Assembly (NCBI GenBank): GCA_965656935.1
Contig: CBFHMG010000018.1
Location: forward strand, 1-22,234
Length of the DNA stretch: 22,234 bases
Direction: 5' to 3'
Source: M30B80 sp965656935
GTDB lineage: Bacteria > Pseudomonadota > Alphaproteobacteria > Rhodobacterales > Rhodobacteraceae
The translations under genes were made by a program, and so were the position numbers. The notes under the pieces were generated by a model that did not search any database, was not told where the DNA came from, and worked only from the letters and a program-made list of their open reading frames with translations. Below, piece after piece: positions 14,837-22,234 of this stretch. Position 1 is the first letter of the stretch. The number at the start of each line of letters is the position of its first letter.

Positions 14837-14967
14837 TGAAGCGTCCCCCAACGCGAAATATCAAAAGGACCTCTACCCTATCTAAAGCCACATGCCATCC
14901 AGAAAAATAAATTTTCTGCGCAGCATGTTTCTTGTCCCTGACCGTTCCTTTGCGTATCACCACTGCA

Positions 14968-17271
14968 ATGAACGAGCAGCCTGACCCAACCGATGATCGC
15001 CAAACCTCCGAGTCGCTGAGCCGTGCCATTGGCTCGCGTTACTTGCAGTATGCGCTATCCACAATCATGCACCGCGCCCTTCCCGATGCGCGGGACGGGT
15101 TGAAACCTGTGCATCGCCGCATCCTTTTTGCGATGCGCGAATTGCGTCTGTCCCATACCGGTGGCTTCCGGAAATCCGCGAAAATCTCGGGCGATGTGAT
15201 GGGCAATTACCACCCGCATGGCGATGCCGCGATCTATGACGCGATGGCGCGCTTGGCGCAGGATTTCAACGTGCGCTACCCGCTGGTCGATGGTCAGGGC
15301 AATTTTGGCAATATCGACGGCGATAACCCTGCTGCCAGCCGTTATACCGAAGCGCGCATGACCGCAGTGGCCGAGGCCCTTCTGGAAGGGCTGGACGAGG
15401 ATTGCGTTGATTTCCGCCCCAATTATGACGGCACCCTGAAAGAACCCGAAGTGCTGCCCGCAGCCTTCCCGAACCTTCTTGCCAATGGCTCAAGCGGGAT
15501 TGCCGTGGGCATGGCCACCAATATTCCGCCCCATAATCTTGATGAATTGGTCAATGCCTGTTTGCATCTGATCAAGACACCCGATGCCCGCGACGAGACG
15601 CTTCTCAATTATGTGCAAGGCCCTGATTTCCCGACAGGCGGCATCATTGTTGAGCCGCGCGAGAGCATGATGGAGACCTACCGCACAGGGCGCGGCGCAT
15701 TCCGCTTGCGCGCGAAATGGGAGGTCGAGGATCTGGGCCGTGGCACATGGCAGATCGTCGTCACCGAAATTCCCTATCAGGTTCAAAAATCCAAGCTGAT
15801 CGAGAAGCTGGCCGAAGTCATCCAGACCAAGAAAATCCCGATCCTTGGCGATGTCCGCGACGAGAGCGCGGATGACATCCGTATCGTGCTTGAGCCGCGC
15901 TCCAAGAATGTCGAACCCGACGTTCTGATGAGCATGCTCTACCGCAATTCCGATCTGGAGACGCGGTTTTCGCTGAATATGAATGTGCTGATCGACGGGC
16001 GCACGCCCAAGGTTTGCAGCCTTAAGGAGGTTCTGCGGGCATTCCTTGACCACCGCCAAGAGGTGCTTTTGCGCCGGTCGCGCCACAGGATGGCCAAGAT
16101 TGATCACCGTTTGGAGGTGCTTGAGGGCTTTATCATCGCCTTCCTCCATCTTGACCGCGTGATTGATATCATCCGCTATGACGCCGCACCCAAGGATGCT
16201 TTGATGCGCGAGGATTGGGGCCGTGATTTCACGCGTGCGATCTCGGAGGCGGATTACCAATCGCCGCCCGAGGGCGATGGTGAATTATCCGAAGTTCAGG
16301 CCGAAGCCATCCTCAATATGCGCCTGCGCAGCCTGCGTCGCTTGGAAGAGATGGAGCTGGTCCGTGAGCGCGAAGCGCTGATGGAAGAACGCGCAAATCT
16401 TGAAGATTTGCTGGAAAATGACTCGATCCAATGGGCGAAAATTTCCGATGAATTGCGCGATATGCGCAAGAAATTCGGCAAGACCAGCCCCGGCGGAGAG
16501 CGGCGCACGCAATTTGCCGAGGCCGGTGAGGTCGAAGACGTTCCGATCGAGGCGATGATCGACCGTGAACCGCTGACGGTGGTCTGCTCCAAGATGGGCT
16601 GGATCCGCGCGATGAAGGGCCATATCGACACCTCGCAGGAATTGAAATTCCGCGATGGGGATGAGGGCCGTTTTGCCTTTCATGCTGAGACCACCGATAA
16701 ATTACTGGTTTTCGGCAATAATGGCCGTTTTTACACGATTTCTGCCACAAATTTGCCCGGAGGGCGTGGGATGGGTGAACCTGTCCGCCTGATGGTGGAT
16801 TTGCCCAATGAGGTCGAAATCGTGGATCTGTTCGTACACAAAGCTGATGGCAAACTGCTGGTCGCCTCCTCTGCAGGAGACGGCTTTGTGGTGTCTGAGG
16901 CGGATGTGATCGCGCAGACGCGCTCTGGCAAGCAGGTGCTGAATGTGAAGGATGCAGTGACCGCCAAGGTCTGCAAACGCCTTGCATCCGGTGATGATCA
17001 CATCGCCTGTGTCGGAGAGAACCGCAAGGTTCTGGTATTCCCCCTTGAAGAGCTTCCCGAAATGGGACGCGGCAAAGGGGTTCGCCTGCAAAAGTACAAA
17101 GATGGGGGCCTTGTTGACGCCCGCAGCTTTGCTCTGTCCGAAGGCTTGAGCTGGAGTGATCCGGCAGGCCGCACGCGGACAGAGACCGATTTGACCGAAT
17201 GGATGGGCAAGCGCGCCAGTGCGGGCCGGATGGCCCCGCGCGGCTTTCCACGGGATAATCGGTTTACTTAA
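14968..17271 (+). CDS. parC: DNA topoisomerase IV subunit A
   Basis: The cleavage subunit of topoisomerase IV, which unlinks daughter chromosomes with ParE (not in the window). It is 767 aa. The active-site tyrosine is Y126 in AASRYTEARM; the winged-helix region carries NYHPHGDAAIYDAM (80-93), the quinolone-determining segment. A coiled-coil gate region follows, and the C-terminal domain is short, with no GyrA box (QRRGGKG) that I can see, favouring ParC over GyrA. ATG 14968 gives the usual N-terminus; an upstream TTG at 14932 would add 12 unsupported residues. There is no clear Shine-Dalgarno. The position equal to E. coli Ser80 is Ala87 and Glu84 is Asp91. Confidence 0.95.
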   Translation: MNEQPDPTDDRQTSESLSRAIGSRYLQYALSTIMHRALPDARDGLKPVHRRILFAMRELRLSHTGGFRKSAKISGDVMGNYHPHGDAAIYDAMARLAQDFNVRYPLVDGQGNFGNIDGDNPAASRYTEARMTAVAEALLEGLDEDCVDFRPNYDGTLKEPEVLPAAFPNLLANGSSGIAVGMATNIPPHNLDELVNACLHLIKTPDARDETLLNYVQGPDFPTGGIIVEPRESMMETYRTGRGAFRLRAKWEVEDLGRGTWQIVVTEIPYQVQKSKLIEKLAEVIQTKKIPILGDVRDESADDIRIVLEPRSKNVEPDVLMSMLYRNSDLETRFSLNMNVLIDGRTPKVCSLKEVLRAFLDHRQEVLLRRSRHRMAKIDHRLEVLEGFIIAFLHLDRVIDIIRYDAAPKDALMREDWGRDFTRAISEADYQSPPEGDGELSEVQAEAILNMRLRSLRRLEEMELVREREALMEERANLEDLLENDSIQWAKISDELRDMRKKFGKTSPGGERRTQFAEAGEVEDVPIEAMIDREPLTVVCSKMGWIRAMKGHIDTSQELKFRDGDEGRFAFHAETTDKLLVFGNNGRFYTISATNLPGGRGMGEPVRLMVDLPNEVEIVDLFVHKADGKLLVASSAGDGFVVSEADVIAQTRSGKQVLNVKDAVTAKVCKRLASGDDHIACVGENRKVLVFPLEELPEMGRGKGVRLQKYKDGGLVDARSFALSEGLSWSDPAGRTRTETDLTEWMGKRASAGRMAPRGFPRDNRFT

Positions 17272-17279
17272 GGGGTCAC

Positions 17280-18518
17280 ATGTCAGCTCTCAAAACGCGG
17301 TTCTCAGGTGACCGTGGCGTCTTATTCCAGATCGCTCTGAAGGCGGGTCTTCTGACGGCTCTAACGCTTGGTATCTACCGGTTCTGGCGGATCGCGCGCT
17401 TGCGTCGCTATTATTGGTCCGCCGTGAGGCCCGGGGGGCATCCTCTCGAATATACAGGTACGGGTATTGAAAAACTGGCGGGCTTTTGCATCGCCGTGAT
17501 CATTCTGGCTGTCATCTTGCTGTTGGTGAACATGGCCTCAATCGGGGCGATGATCGGGTTGGCCGAGGCCCTGCCTTGGTGGATGGCCACAGGGGTTTCC
17601 TTCGCGCCACTGGTGCTGATCCCTCTGATCTACATGGCGAAATACCGCATGCGCGCCTATATGGTCTCGCGCACAAGATGGCGCGGCATTCGGTTTGGAA
17701 TGTCGAAAGGCGCTTGGGGCTATGCATGGCGGGCCTGTATGTATTGGCTGCTCAGCATCATGACGTTTGGCCTTCTATGGCCGTTGAAAACCTATCAGCT
17801 TGAAAAATATCTGACCGACCGAACATGGTATGGCACCGCGCGTTTCACCCAATTCGGCGGCCCATTCTCGCTCTATGGGCTTTTTGCGGCGGTGCCTTTG
17901 GCTTTCATCGCGGGGATCGCGGCGATTGGGTGGGGTGTTTATTCGGCTGGTCTGACAGGCATGGCCGATTTGACCGCCGCCAGTGATCTGTCCTTTGAAG
18001 CCGAGCAGATCGTCTGCTTCGTGATGGGCGGTTTTTTCCTGCTATGCTCGGCCCTCTTCTTCATCAATTTCAATGTGGCGGCTATTGGCCTTCTGGCCTC
18101 GATGAAAGTGCTTGGCGACGGTGTGGAGTTCGACCTGCGCCCGCGCGTCGGCAAGGTGATCTCGATCTATGTCTTTGGGAACCTGATCTCGTCTATCCTG
18201 ATCTCGCTTGTGTCGCCTGTCATCCTCGGGCTTGTGCTTTTGCCCCTCGTGTTCTCCGGCAAGGTCGATCCCGGGTTATTGTTTAACCAACCCGCCAATA
18301 TCGCAGCCCTGATTGCGGTTTTGACATGGGTTACCGTGTTCATCCTCTATGGCGTGTTTCGCGAGGCGTTTATCACCTTTCCGCTTTTCAAGCATGTCTC
18401 GCAAACCTTCGAAATACATGAAGCCGAGCTTCTCGAAACGGTCCGCCAGCGGGATAATGATGCCCGCAGAGAAGCAGGCGGTTTCGCTGACGCCCTAGAT
18501 GTAGGAGCGGCATTCTGA
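17280..18518 (+). CDS. YjgN family (DUF898) membrane protein
   Basis: A polytopic inner-membrane protein of 412 aa with about 9-10 hydrophobic segments and a charged cytoplasmic tail (about 390-412). It shows the family hallmark TLGIYRFWRIARLRRYYW (29-46). A related unit recurs at 161-187 (TFGLLWPLKTYQLEKYLTDRTWYG) and a weaker one at 118-142, so the protein is internally repetitive. Function is unknown across the family. It starts 8 nt after parC, with AAGGGG just upstream, and overlaps the next gene by one base (TGATG). Pairing with an M48 peptidase suggests a joint role in membrane protein quality control, which is inference. Confidence 0.88.
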   Translation: MSALKTRFSGDRGVLFQIALKAGLLTALTLGIYRFWRIARLRRYYWSAVRPGGHPLEYTGTGIEKLAGFCIAVIILAVILLLVNMASIGAMIGLAEALPWWMATGVSFAPLVLIPLIYMAKYRMRAYMVSRTRWRGIRFGMSKGAWGYAWRACMYWLLSIMTFGLLWPLKTYQLEKYLTDRTWYGTARFTQFGGPFSLYGLFAAVPLAFIAGIAAIGWGVYSAGLTGMADLTAASDLSFEAEQIVCFVMGGFFLLCSALFFINFNVAAIGLLASMKVLGDGVEFDLRPRVGKVISIYVFGNLISSILISLVSPVILGLVLLPLVFSGKVDPGLLFNQPANIAALIAVLTWVTVFILYGVFREAFITFPLFKHVSQTFEIHEAELLETVRQRDNDARREAGGFADALDVGAAF

Positions 18519-19678
18519 TGAGCGGCCCAATGAACAAAAATACCGAGTTTAACGCGAAAATGGCTCTGACCTTCGCGGAGTATTTCGACGGGATCAGCCC
18601 GCGTGCGCAACGCGTCTCACTTCGGTTGCGTGTCGATGCCGACGAGTTGGAGATGCAAAATTCCGAGACTCAAAGCACGACAATCTGGCGCTTGTCCAAA
18701 ATGCGGCGCTTTGACGGGCTGGCGGATGATAGCAGCATGACCTTCGCGGCCGATAACACCGACCCCGCGCGCCTTGTTGTGGATGAGGTCAATGCGCTCA
18801 GGGCGATTCTGACGGCCAATCCGAATATGAAGGTGCAGGGCTCGGACCCGAAAAAGGCGCGTAAGGCCTTTGCCTTTGCGGGTGTCGCACTCGGCATGAT
18901 TGCAGGTTTGGTGCTTTTTGCTGTGCCCACATTGGCATCGCGGGCAACCGATATGGTCCCGCCCGAGCGCGAGATCGCCTTTGGCGAGCAGATGTTCGGC
19001 ATGATCTATACGCAAGCAGGATACAGCCAATGCACCAACCCCGACGGTCAAGCGGCCCTTGACCAGATGGGGGAAAGGCTCAGCGCCAATGCCAATATCG
19101 GCCTGCCCTTAACCATTCGCGTCATCAATGACCCCATGCCGCAAGCCACGGCCCTGCCAGGGGGGCATATCACCATCTATTCGGGCCTGATCGCGCAGGC
19201 CGAGACCCCCAATGAGGTGGCGGCTGTGCTGGCTCATGAGATCGGCCATGTCGCACATCGCGACGGCACGCGCGCCGCGCTTCAGGCGATGGGGTCGTTT
19301 GGCTTGGTCGGCTTAGCCTTTGGCGATGTCTTTGGAACAACGGCTGTTGCGGGTGTTACCCAAAGCCTGATCGCCTCCTCGCATAGCCGCGAGGCCGAGA
19401 CCAATGCCGATGCCTATGCCCATAGAATGCTGGAGAATGCAGATATCTCGCCGCGCCATCTGACAAGCTTTTTCACCCGTCTTGAGGAACAAGGCATGGC
19501 AACGGATATTGGCGTGTTCCAGCATCTCTCGTCCCACCCCGAATTGGCGGACAGGATTGATGCGACCATGGTGGCGGCAGATGATGCGGTGCTGGGGGAT
19601 CAAATGATCCTGTCGGATGCGGAATGGGCAGCGCTGCAGACAATCTGTGGTGGTGGCGCCGCTCCCTCTAAATCCTGA
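18518..19678 (+). CDS. M48 family metallopeptidase
   Basis: A zinc peptidase of 386 aa. The N-terminal ~110 residues form a probably beta-rich cytoplasmic domain seen in some M48 proteins; one membrane helix (about 118-140) follows; the catalytic domain is then likely periplasmic. The zinc site is HEIGH (H240, E241, H244) with third ligand E294 in AETNAD (293-298), and SSHPELADRI (338-347) is the usual C-terminal M48 element. All catalytic residues are present. The start overlaps the yjgN-like stop, with GGAG upstream, so the two are translationally coupled. It is related in its catalytic part to HtpX/Oma1/BepA-type proteases, which degrade or mature membrane and envelope proteins. Confidence 0.92.
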   Translation: MSGPMNKNTEFNAKMALTFAEYFDGISPRAQRVSLRLRVDADELEMQNSETQSTTIWRLSKMRRFDGLADDSSMTFAADNTDPARLVVDEVNALRAILTANPNMKVQGSDPKKARKAFAFAGVALGMIAGLVLFAVPTLASRATDMVPPEREIAFGEQMFGMIYTQAGYSQCTNPDGQAALDQMGERLSANANIGLPLTIRVINDPMPQATALPGGHITIYSGLIAQAETPNEVAAVLAHEIGHVAHRDGTRAALQAMGSFGLVGLAFGDVFGTTAVAGVTQSLIASSHSREAETNADAYAHRMLENADISPRHLTSFFTRLEEQGMATDIGVFQHLSSHPELADRIDATMVAADDAVLGDQMILSDAEWAALQTICGGGAAPSKS

Positions 19679-19692
19679 GGCAGGGGGCGGGT

Positions 19693-21039
19693 CTAGACGC
19701 GTTCGACTTCCAGCCAGACGCCGCCTTCGGGCCTGAGCGTCAGGATCATCACGGGCTTGGGTTCTTTGCCTTTGATGGATTTGAAGCGGAACCGTGCTAG
19801 CAAGGAGGCCAGAATAACGATGGCTTCCTGCATGGCGAAGGCCGCGCCGATACAGATGCGCGGGCCATCCCCGAAAGGCAGGAACTGGTAGCGATCAATG
19901 GCGCTGCGGTTTTCCCAACGCTCGGGGCGGAATTCATTGGGCGCATCCCAGAGCTTGCGGTGCCGGTGCACACCATAGACGGGAATGATGACGGTATCCC
20001 CTTGCCTGACCTGTGCGCCTTCTAACTCATCATCAGCCTGCGCCGTGCGCGACAGAAAACCGCCCGGCGGGTAGAGCCTCAGGCTTTCCTCGATCACTTG
20101 GCGAATGAAGGGCAGGTTTTCGACATCCTTCGCTTCGGCAATCCTGTCGCCCAAGACGGCTTGCGCCTCGTCGCGTGCCTTTGTCTGTGCCGCGCTGTCG
20201 CCTGCCAGCAAATACAGCGCCCAAGCCAGCGTGAGCGCGGTGGTTTCATGGCCTGCAACGATGAAGGTCAGAAGATTGTGCCGCATCTCCTCGGTTGTCA
20301 TGGCGCGCCCTGATTTCGGGTCTGCGGCGTCAAGGATCAGATCAAGCAGGTCGATCTGTTCGCTGCTGCCGCTGCTGCGCCGCTCGTCTATCGCTTGATC
20401 CAATTGGGATTGCACATGTGACAGCTGCGCGGCGGCGGCTTTGCGGCCAGGGCGCGGAATCCATGAAGGCGCACCCACCATGTCGAGCATCGAAATCCGC
20501 GCGGCTTGGTCGATATAGTGATCCAAGGCGGCGCTCGCCTCGGCACGGTCTACGGTTCCGTCTTCGCCAAGCGATACCCGCGTGATGATATCATAAGTCA
20601 CGCTGGTCATTTCCTCGAGGCAGTTCACACCGCGCCCGATATGCCCCGCCATACGCTGGCAGGCTGCTTCTGCGGCAGCCGACATAACAGGGGTCAGTTG
20701 CGCGACATTGCGTGCCGAGAATGCAGGTGCTGCGGCCCGTCTTTGCCAGCGCCAATTGGCCCCTTCTGCGGTGAAAAGGCTCTCGCCTATGGCGGGTTCC
20801 AAAACGGCTTTGGTTGCGGTGGATTTCGGGTAATTCTCAACCTTTTCCAGAAGGATTTTACGGATCGCTTCGGGCATCATGACCATATGCCAACGCTGCG
20901 GGCCTGTCCGCCCCGATATGATGTCACGATCCAGCGCGGCATCGGGGATGATTTCAAGGATATTGCGCCTTGCGGCCTGATAGCTTTCCCAAAGGCTCAT
21001 CCGCTCGATCGGCAAAGCTGCTGAAACTGGTTCGGCCAT
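19693..21039 (-). CDS. Cytochrome P450
   Basis: A heme monooxygenase of 448 aa without a membrane anchor. The I-helix oxygen-activation motif is AGHETT (262-267), the K-helix ExxR is ESLR (318-321), the meander motif is PERW (372-375), and the heme loop FGDGPRICIG has the axial ligand C396. The PERW and FGxGPRxCxG style is closer to CYP102-like and eukaryotic-type P450s (often fatty-acid or terpene hydroxylases) than to CYP101-like ones. No ferredoxin, ferredoxin reductase or fused reductase domain is nearby, so its electron donor is encoded elsewhere. GGAGA lies 6 nt before the ATG at 21039; an ATG at 21087 would add 16 Arg/Ser-rich residues. It converges on the M48 gene with 14 nt between stops. 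Confidence 0.95.
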   Translation of the reverse strand: MAEPVSAALPIERMSLWESYQAARRNILEIIPDAALDRDIISGRTGPQRWHMVMMPEAIRKILLEKVENYPKSTATKAVLEPAIGESLFTAEGANWRWQRRAAAPAFSARNVAQLTPVMSAAAEAACQRMAGHIGRGVNCLEEMTSVTYDIITRVSLGEDGTVDRAEASAALDHYIDQAARISMLDMVGAPSWIPRPGRKAAAAQLSHVQSQLDQAIDERRSSGSSEQIDLLDLILDAADPKSGRAMTTEEMRHNLLTFIVAGHETTALTLAWALYLLAGDSAAQTKARDEAQAVLGDRIAEAKDVENLPFIRQVIEESLRLYPPGGFLSRTAQADDELEGAQVRQGDTVIIPVYGVHRHRKLWDAPNEFRPERWENRSAIDRYQFLPFGDGPRICIGAAFAMQEAIVILASLLARFRFKSIKGKEPKPVMILTLRPEGGVWLEVERV

Positions 21040-21059
21040 CACGTTTCTCCTTTCTCTGG

Positions 21060-21087
21060 GAGATAGACTTGATCGCGCTGAGTTCAA
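21060..21087 (-). promoter_or_regulatory. Candidate P450 promoter
   Basis: On the minus strand TTGAAC (21087-21082) and TATCTC (21065-21060) are 16 bp apart, a reasonable housekeeping-type pair. It would give a very short leader (about 14 nt) before the P450 start at 21039, which leaves room only for the ribosome site. Confidence 0.3.
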
Positions 21088-21158
21088 CGCAGATGCGTTG
21101 CGCGAAAGGGCTGGCTAGGCTATCTCGGTGCGGACCGTTCCCCTATCCGGAGACGCAT

Positions 21159-21959
21159 ATGCGCCTTGTTGCCCGCCTTTCGACCCTTGGTTTGATTTTG
21201 TTTCTCGCGGGATGCGCGGCACAGGACCCTCTGGATGAAGAATTGCCTGAAATGGGCGATTTCCGCCTCGCCTATAATATCGTGGTGGCGGATAATATGC
21301 AGCAGGTTCCGCCCTCCCGAAATGCCACGCCTGATGAATGGGAGGCGATTTTAACCTCCGAGATCGAGCGCCGCTTTGATTCCTATGAGGGCGACCGCCT
21401 TTATCACATTGCCCTGAATGTGGATGGCTATTCTCTCGCACCTCCCGGAATTCCGGTTTTGCTTGCGCCAAAATCGATTCTCGTGGTTTCGGCAAATATC
21501 TGGGATGACGCCGCAGGTGAGAAACTGCATGACGAGCCGAACCAGATTACCGTATTCGAGGGTGCCTCAGCCGCGACTGTGATCGGGTCGGGTTTTGCGC
21601 GCAATCGTGAAGAACAGATGCAAATTCTTGCCCGTAACCTCGTGCGGCGTGTGCAATTGTGGATGCTGGAGAACCCCGAATGGTTCGATATCGACCCCGA
21701 GATCGCAGCAGAGGCGGTCGAAGAAGTGGCCGCGATTGCGGTTGCATCCGAGGGCGAAGTGCTGAGCGAAACACCAGATGAAGCCGCGCTATCTGAGGAC
21801 GCTGATGCTGCGCTTGTCGAGCCGCTTGAGGCTTCCGTTGAAGGCGTCTCGGCGGCACCCGCTTGTGATCCCGCGACATCGCTGGTTCTGCCATGCCCGC
21901 GCCCCGCGCAACCTGTTGTGGACCCCGCAGGGCAGACAACTGTGCAAACCCTGCCATAA
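21159..21959 (+). CDS. Predicted lipoprotein of unknown function
   Basis: A 266-aa envelope protein that I do not recognise. It has a clear lipoprotein signal: MRLVAR, a hydrophobic core and lipobox LAGC with C19 as the acylated residue; the residues after it (AAQDP) include Asp at +4, so outer-membrane sorting is likely. Residues 25-180 form a folded domain that binds no obvious cofactor. Residues 185-266 are a low-complexity Glu/Ala/Val-rich acidic stretch ending in a Pro-rich tail with two Cys (CDPATSLVLPCPRP). GGAG is 6 nt before the ATG at 21159. It is divergent from the P450 gene and 123 nt before EF-Tu. The start and lipobox are well supported; function is not. Confidence 0.8.
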   Translation: MRLVARLSTLGLILFLAGCAAQDPLDEELPEMGDFRLAYNIVVADNMQQVPPSRNATPDEWEAILTSEIERRFDSYEGDRLYHIALNVDGYSLAPPGIPVLLAPKSILVVSANIWDDAAGEKLHDEPNQITVFEGASAATVIGSGFARNREEQMQILARNLVRRVQLWMLENPEWFDIDPEIAAEAVEEVAAIAVASEGEVLSETPDEAALSEDADAALVEPLEASVEGVSAAPACDPATSLVLPCPRPAQPVVDPAGQTTVQTLP

Positions 21960-21995
21960 AGCGGCGCTCAGAGATGGGTGGGTGCATCTGATCCC

Positions 21996-22024
21996 TTGAT
22001 TTTTCCCTCCAAGCCTCGTAACGA
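21996..22024 (+). promoter_or_regulatory. Possible EF-Tu promoter
   Basis: TTGATT (21996-22001) and TAACGA (22019-22024) are 17 bp apart, giving a leader of about 50 nt before the EF-Tu start. The -10 match is poor, but a dedicated promoter is needed here because the preceding gene is a lipoprotein and not a ribosomal-protein operon. Confidence 0.3.
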
Positions 22025-22082
22025 CCGCGCCATGTTGAATCGGGCTCTTATTCGGCCCCCCAATGCATGAGGCGCAAGGGCG

Positions 22083-22234
22083 ATGGCAAAGGAAAAGTTT
22101 GAACGTACGAAACCGCACGTTAACATCGGCACGATTGGTCACGTTGACCATGGCAAGACGACACTGACGGCGGCGATTACGAAGTATTTCGGTGATTTCC
22201 AGGCATATGACCAGATTGATGGTGCGCCTGAGGA
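22083..22234 (+). CDS. tuf: Elongation factor Tu, 5' part (cut by window end)
   Basis: The first 50 codons of EF-Tu, the GTPase that delivers aminoacyl-tRNA to the ribosome. The translation begins MAKEKFERTKPHVNIGTIG and carries the G1 P-loop GHVDHGKT (19-26). The remaining ~340 residues lie beyond the window. GAGG lies 10 nt upstream of the ATG at 22083. The preceding gene is not fusA, so this is probably the second, stand-alone tuf copy that many Rhodobacterales carry in addition to the one in the rpsL-rpsG-fusA-tuf operon. Confidence 0.97.
   Translation, partial: MAKEKFERTKPHVNIGTIGHVDHGKTTLTAAITKYFGDFQAYDQIDGAPE

Noticed and set aside
14968..17271. Assignment as gyrase subunit A instead of ParC
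   Set aside because: The length of 767 aa, short C-terminal domain and lack of a recognisable GyrA box favour ParC.
21960..22082. Possible tRNA gene upstream of tuf
   Set aside because: No cloverleaf, TTCGA T-loop or acceptor stem could be found in this 123-nt gap.

Overview
The window reads as an ordinary chromosomal segment of an alphaproteobacterium, most likely a Rhodobacterales (Roseobacter/Rhodobacter group) member. The reasons are the moderately high GC, the gene order pckA | chvI-chvG-hprK-rapZ-EIIA-HPr, the etfB-etfA / PduO adenosyltransferase / twin-transmembrane cluster, and a DUF6473-type protein. No insertion sequence, phage gene, CRISPR array, tRNA or rRNA was found. The DNA is almost fully coding; the longest gene-free stretches are 1-360 and 2791-3150, and both contain inverted-repeat elements that look like operators.

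Layout. (1) 1-1131: an AT-rich leader with two perfect 9-bp inverted repeats, then a TauE/SafE-type permease. (2) 1192-2790, minus strand: ATP-dependent PEP carboxykinase, with its own terminator and, upstream, two LacI-type operator-like sites 20 bp apart. (3) 3151-8693, plus strand: a tightly packed signalling block. It holds ChvI and ChvG (response regulator and sensor kinase), a minimal HPr kinase, RapZ, a mannose-type EIIA, HPr and a phospholipid-type acyltransferase. Junctions are 0-39 nt or overlapping. (4) 8708-13275: a fatty-acid/electron-transfer neighbourhood with 3-hydroxybutyryl-CoA dehydrogenase, a divergent SGNH-like DUF6473 protein, EtfA and EtfB, a PduO-type cobalamin adenosyltransferase and a small two-helix membrane protein. 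(5) 13397-14836, minus: an SDR oxidoreductase and a membrane-tethered SH3b protein. (6) 14968-19678, plus: topoisomerase IV subunit A (parC), a YjgN/DUF898 polytopic membrane protein and an M48 metallopeptidase. (7) 19693-21039, minus: a cytochrome P450. (8) 21159 to the end: an unrecognised lipoprotein and the first 50 codons of EF-Tu.

How the genes fit together. Region 3 encodes a phosphotransferase system with no EI and no sugar permease within the window, so it is probably regulatory. HPr keeps both its His and its Ser phosphorylation sites. The Ser is the expected target of the neighbouring HprK, and the His can pass phosphate to EIIA-His9. In related alphaproteobacteria (Brucella BvrR/BvrS, Sinorhizobium ExoS/ChvI) this block sits beside, and is functionally tied to, the envelope-stress two-component system. 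The divergent pckA adds the gluconeogenic branch point. EtfBA receives electrons from acyl-CoA dehydrogenases, and the 3-hydroxybutyryl-CoA dehydrogenase acts in the same C4/fatty-acid pathway.

No clearly unprecedented system was found. The most useful leads are the tandem operator pair in front of pckA, the operator-like repeats at 13-72, the palindrome at 9641-9657, the Lys-to-Arg change in the RapZ Walker A motif, and the translationally coupled YjgN-M48 pair of unknown function.
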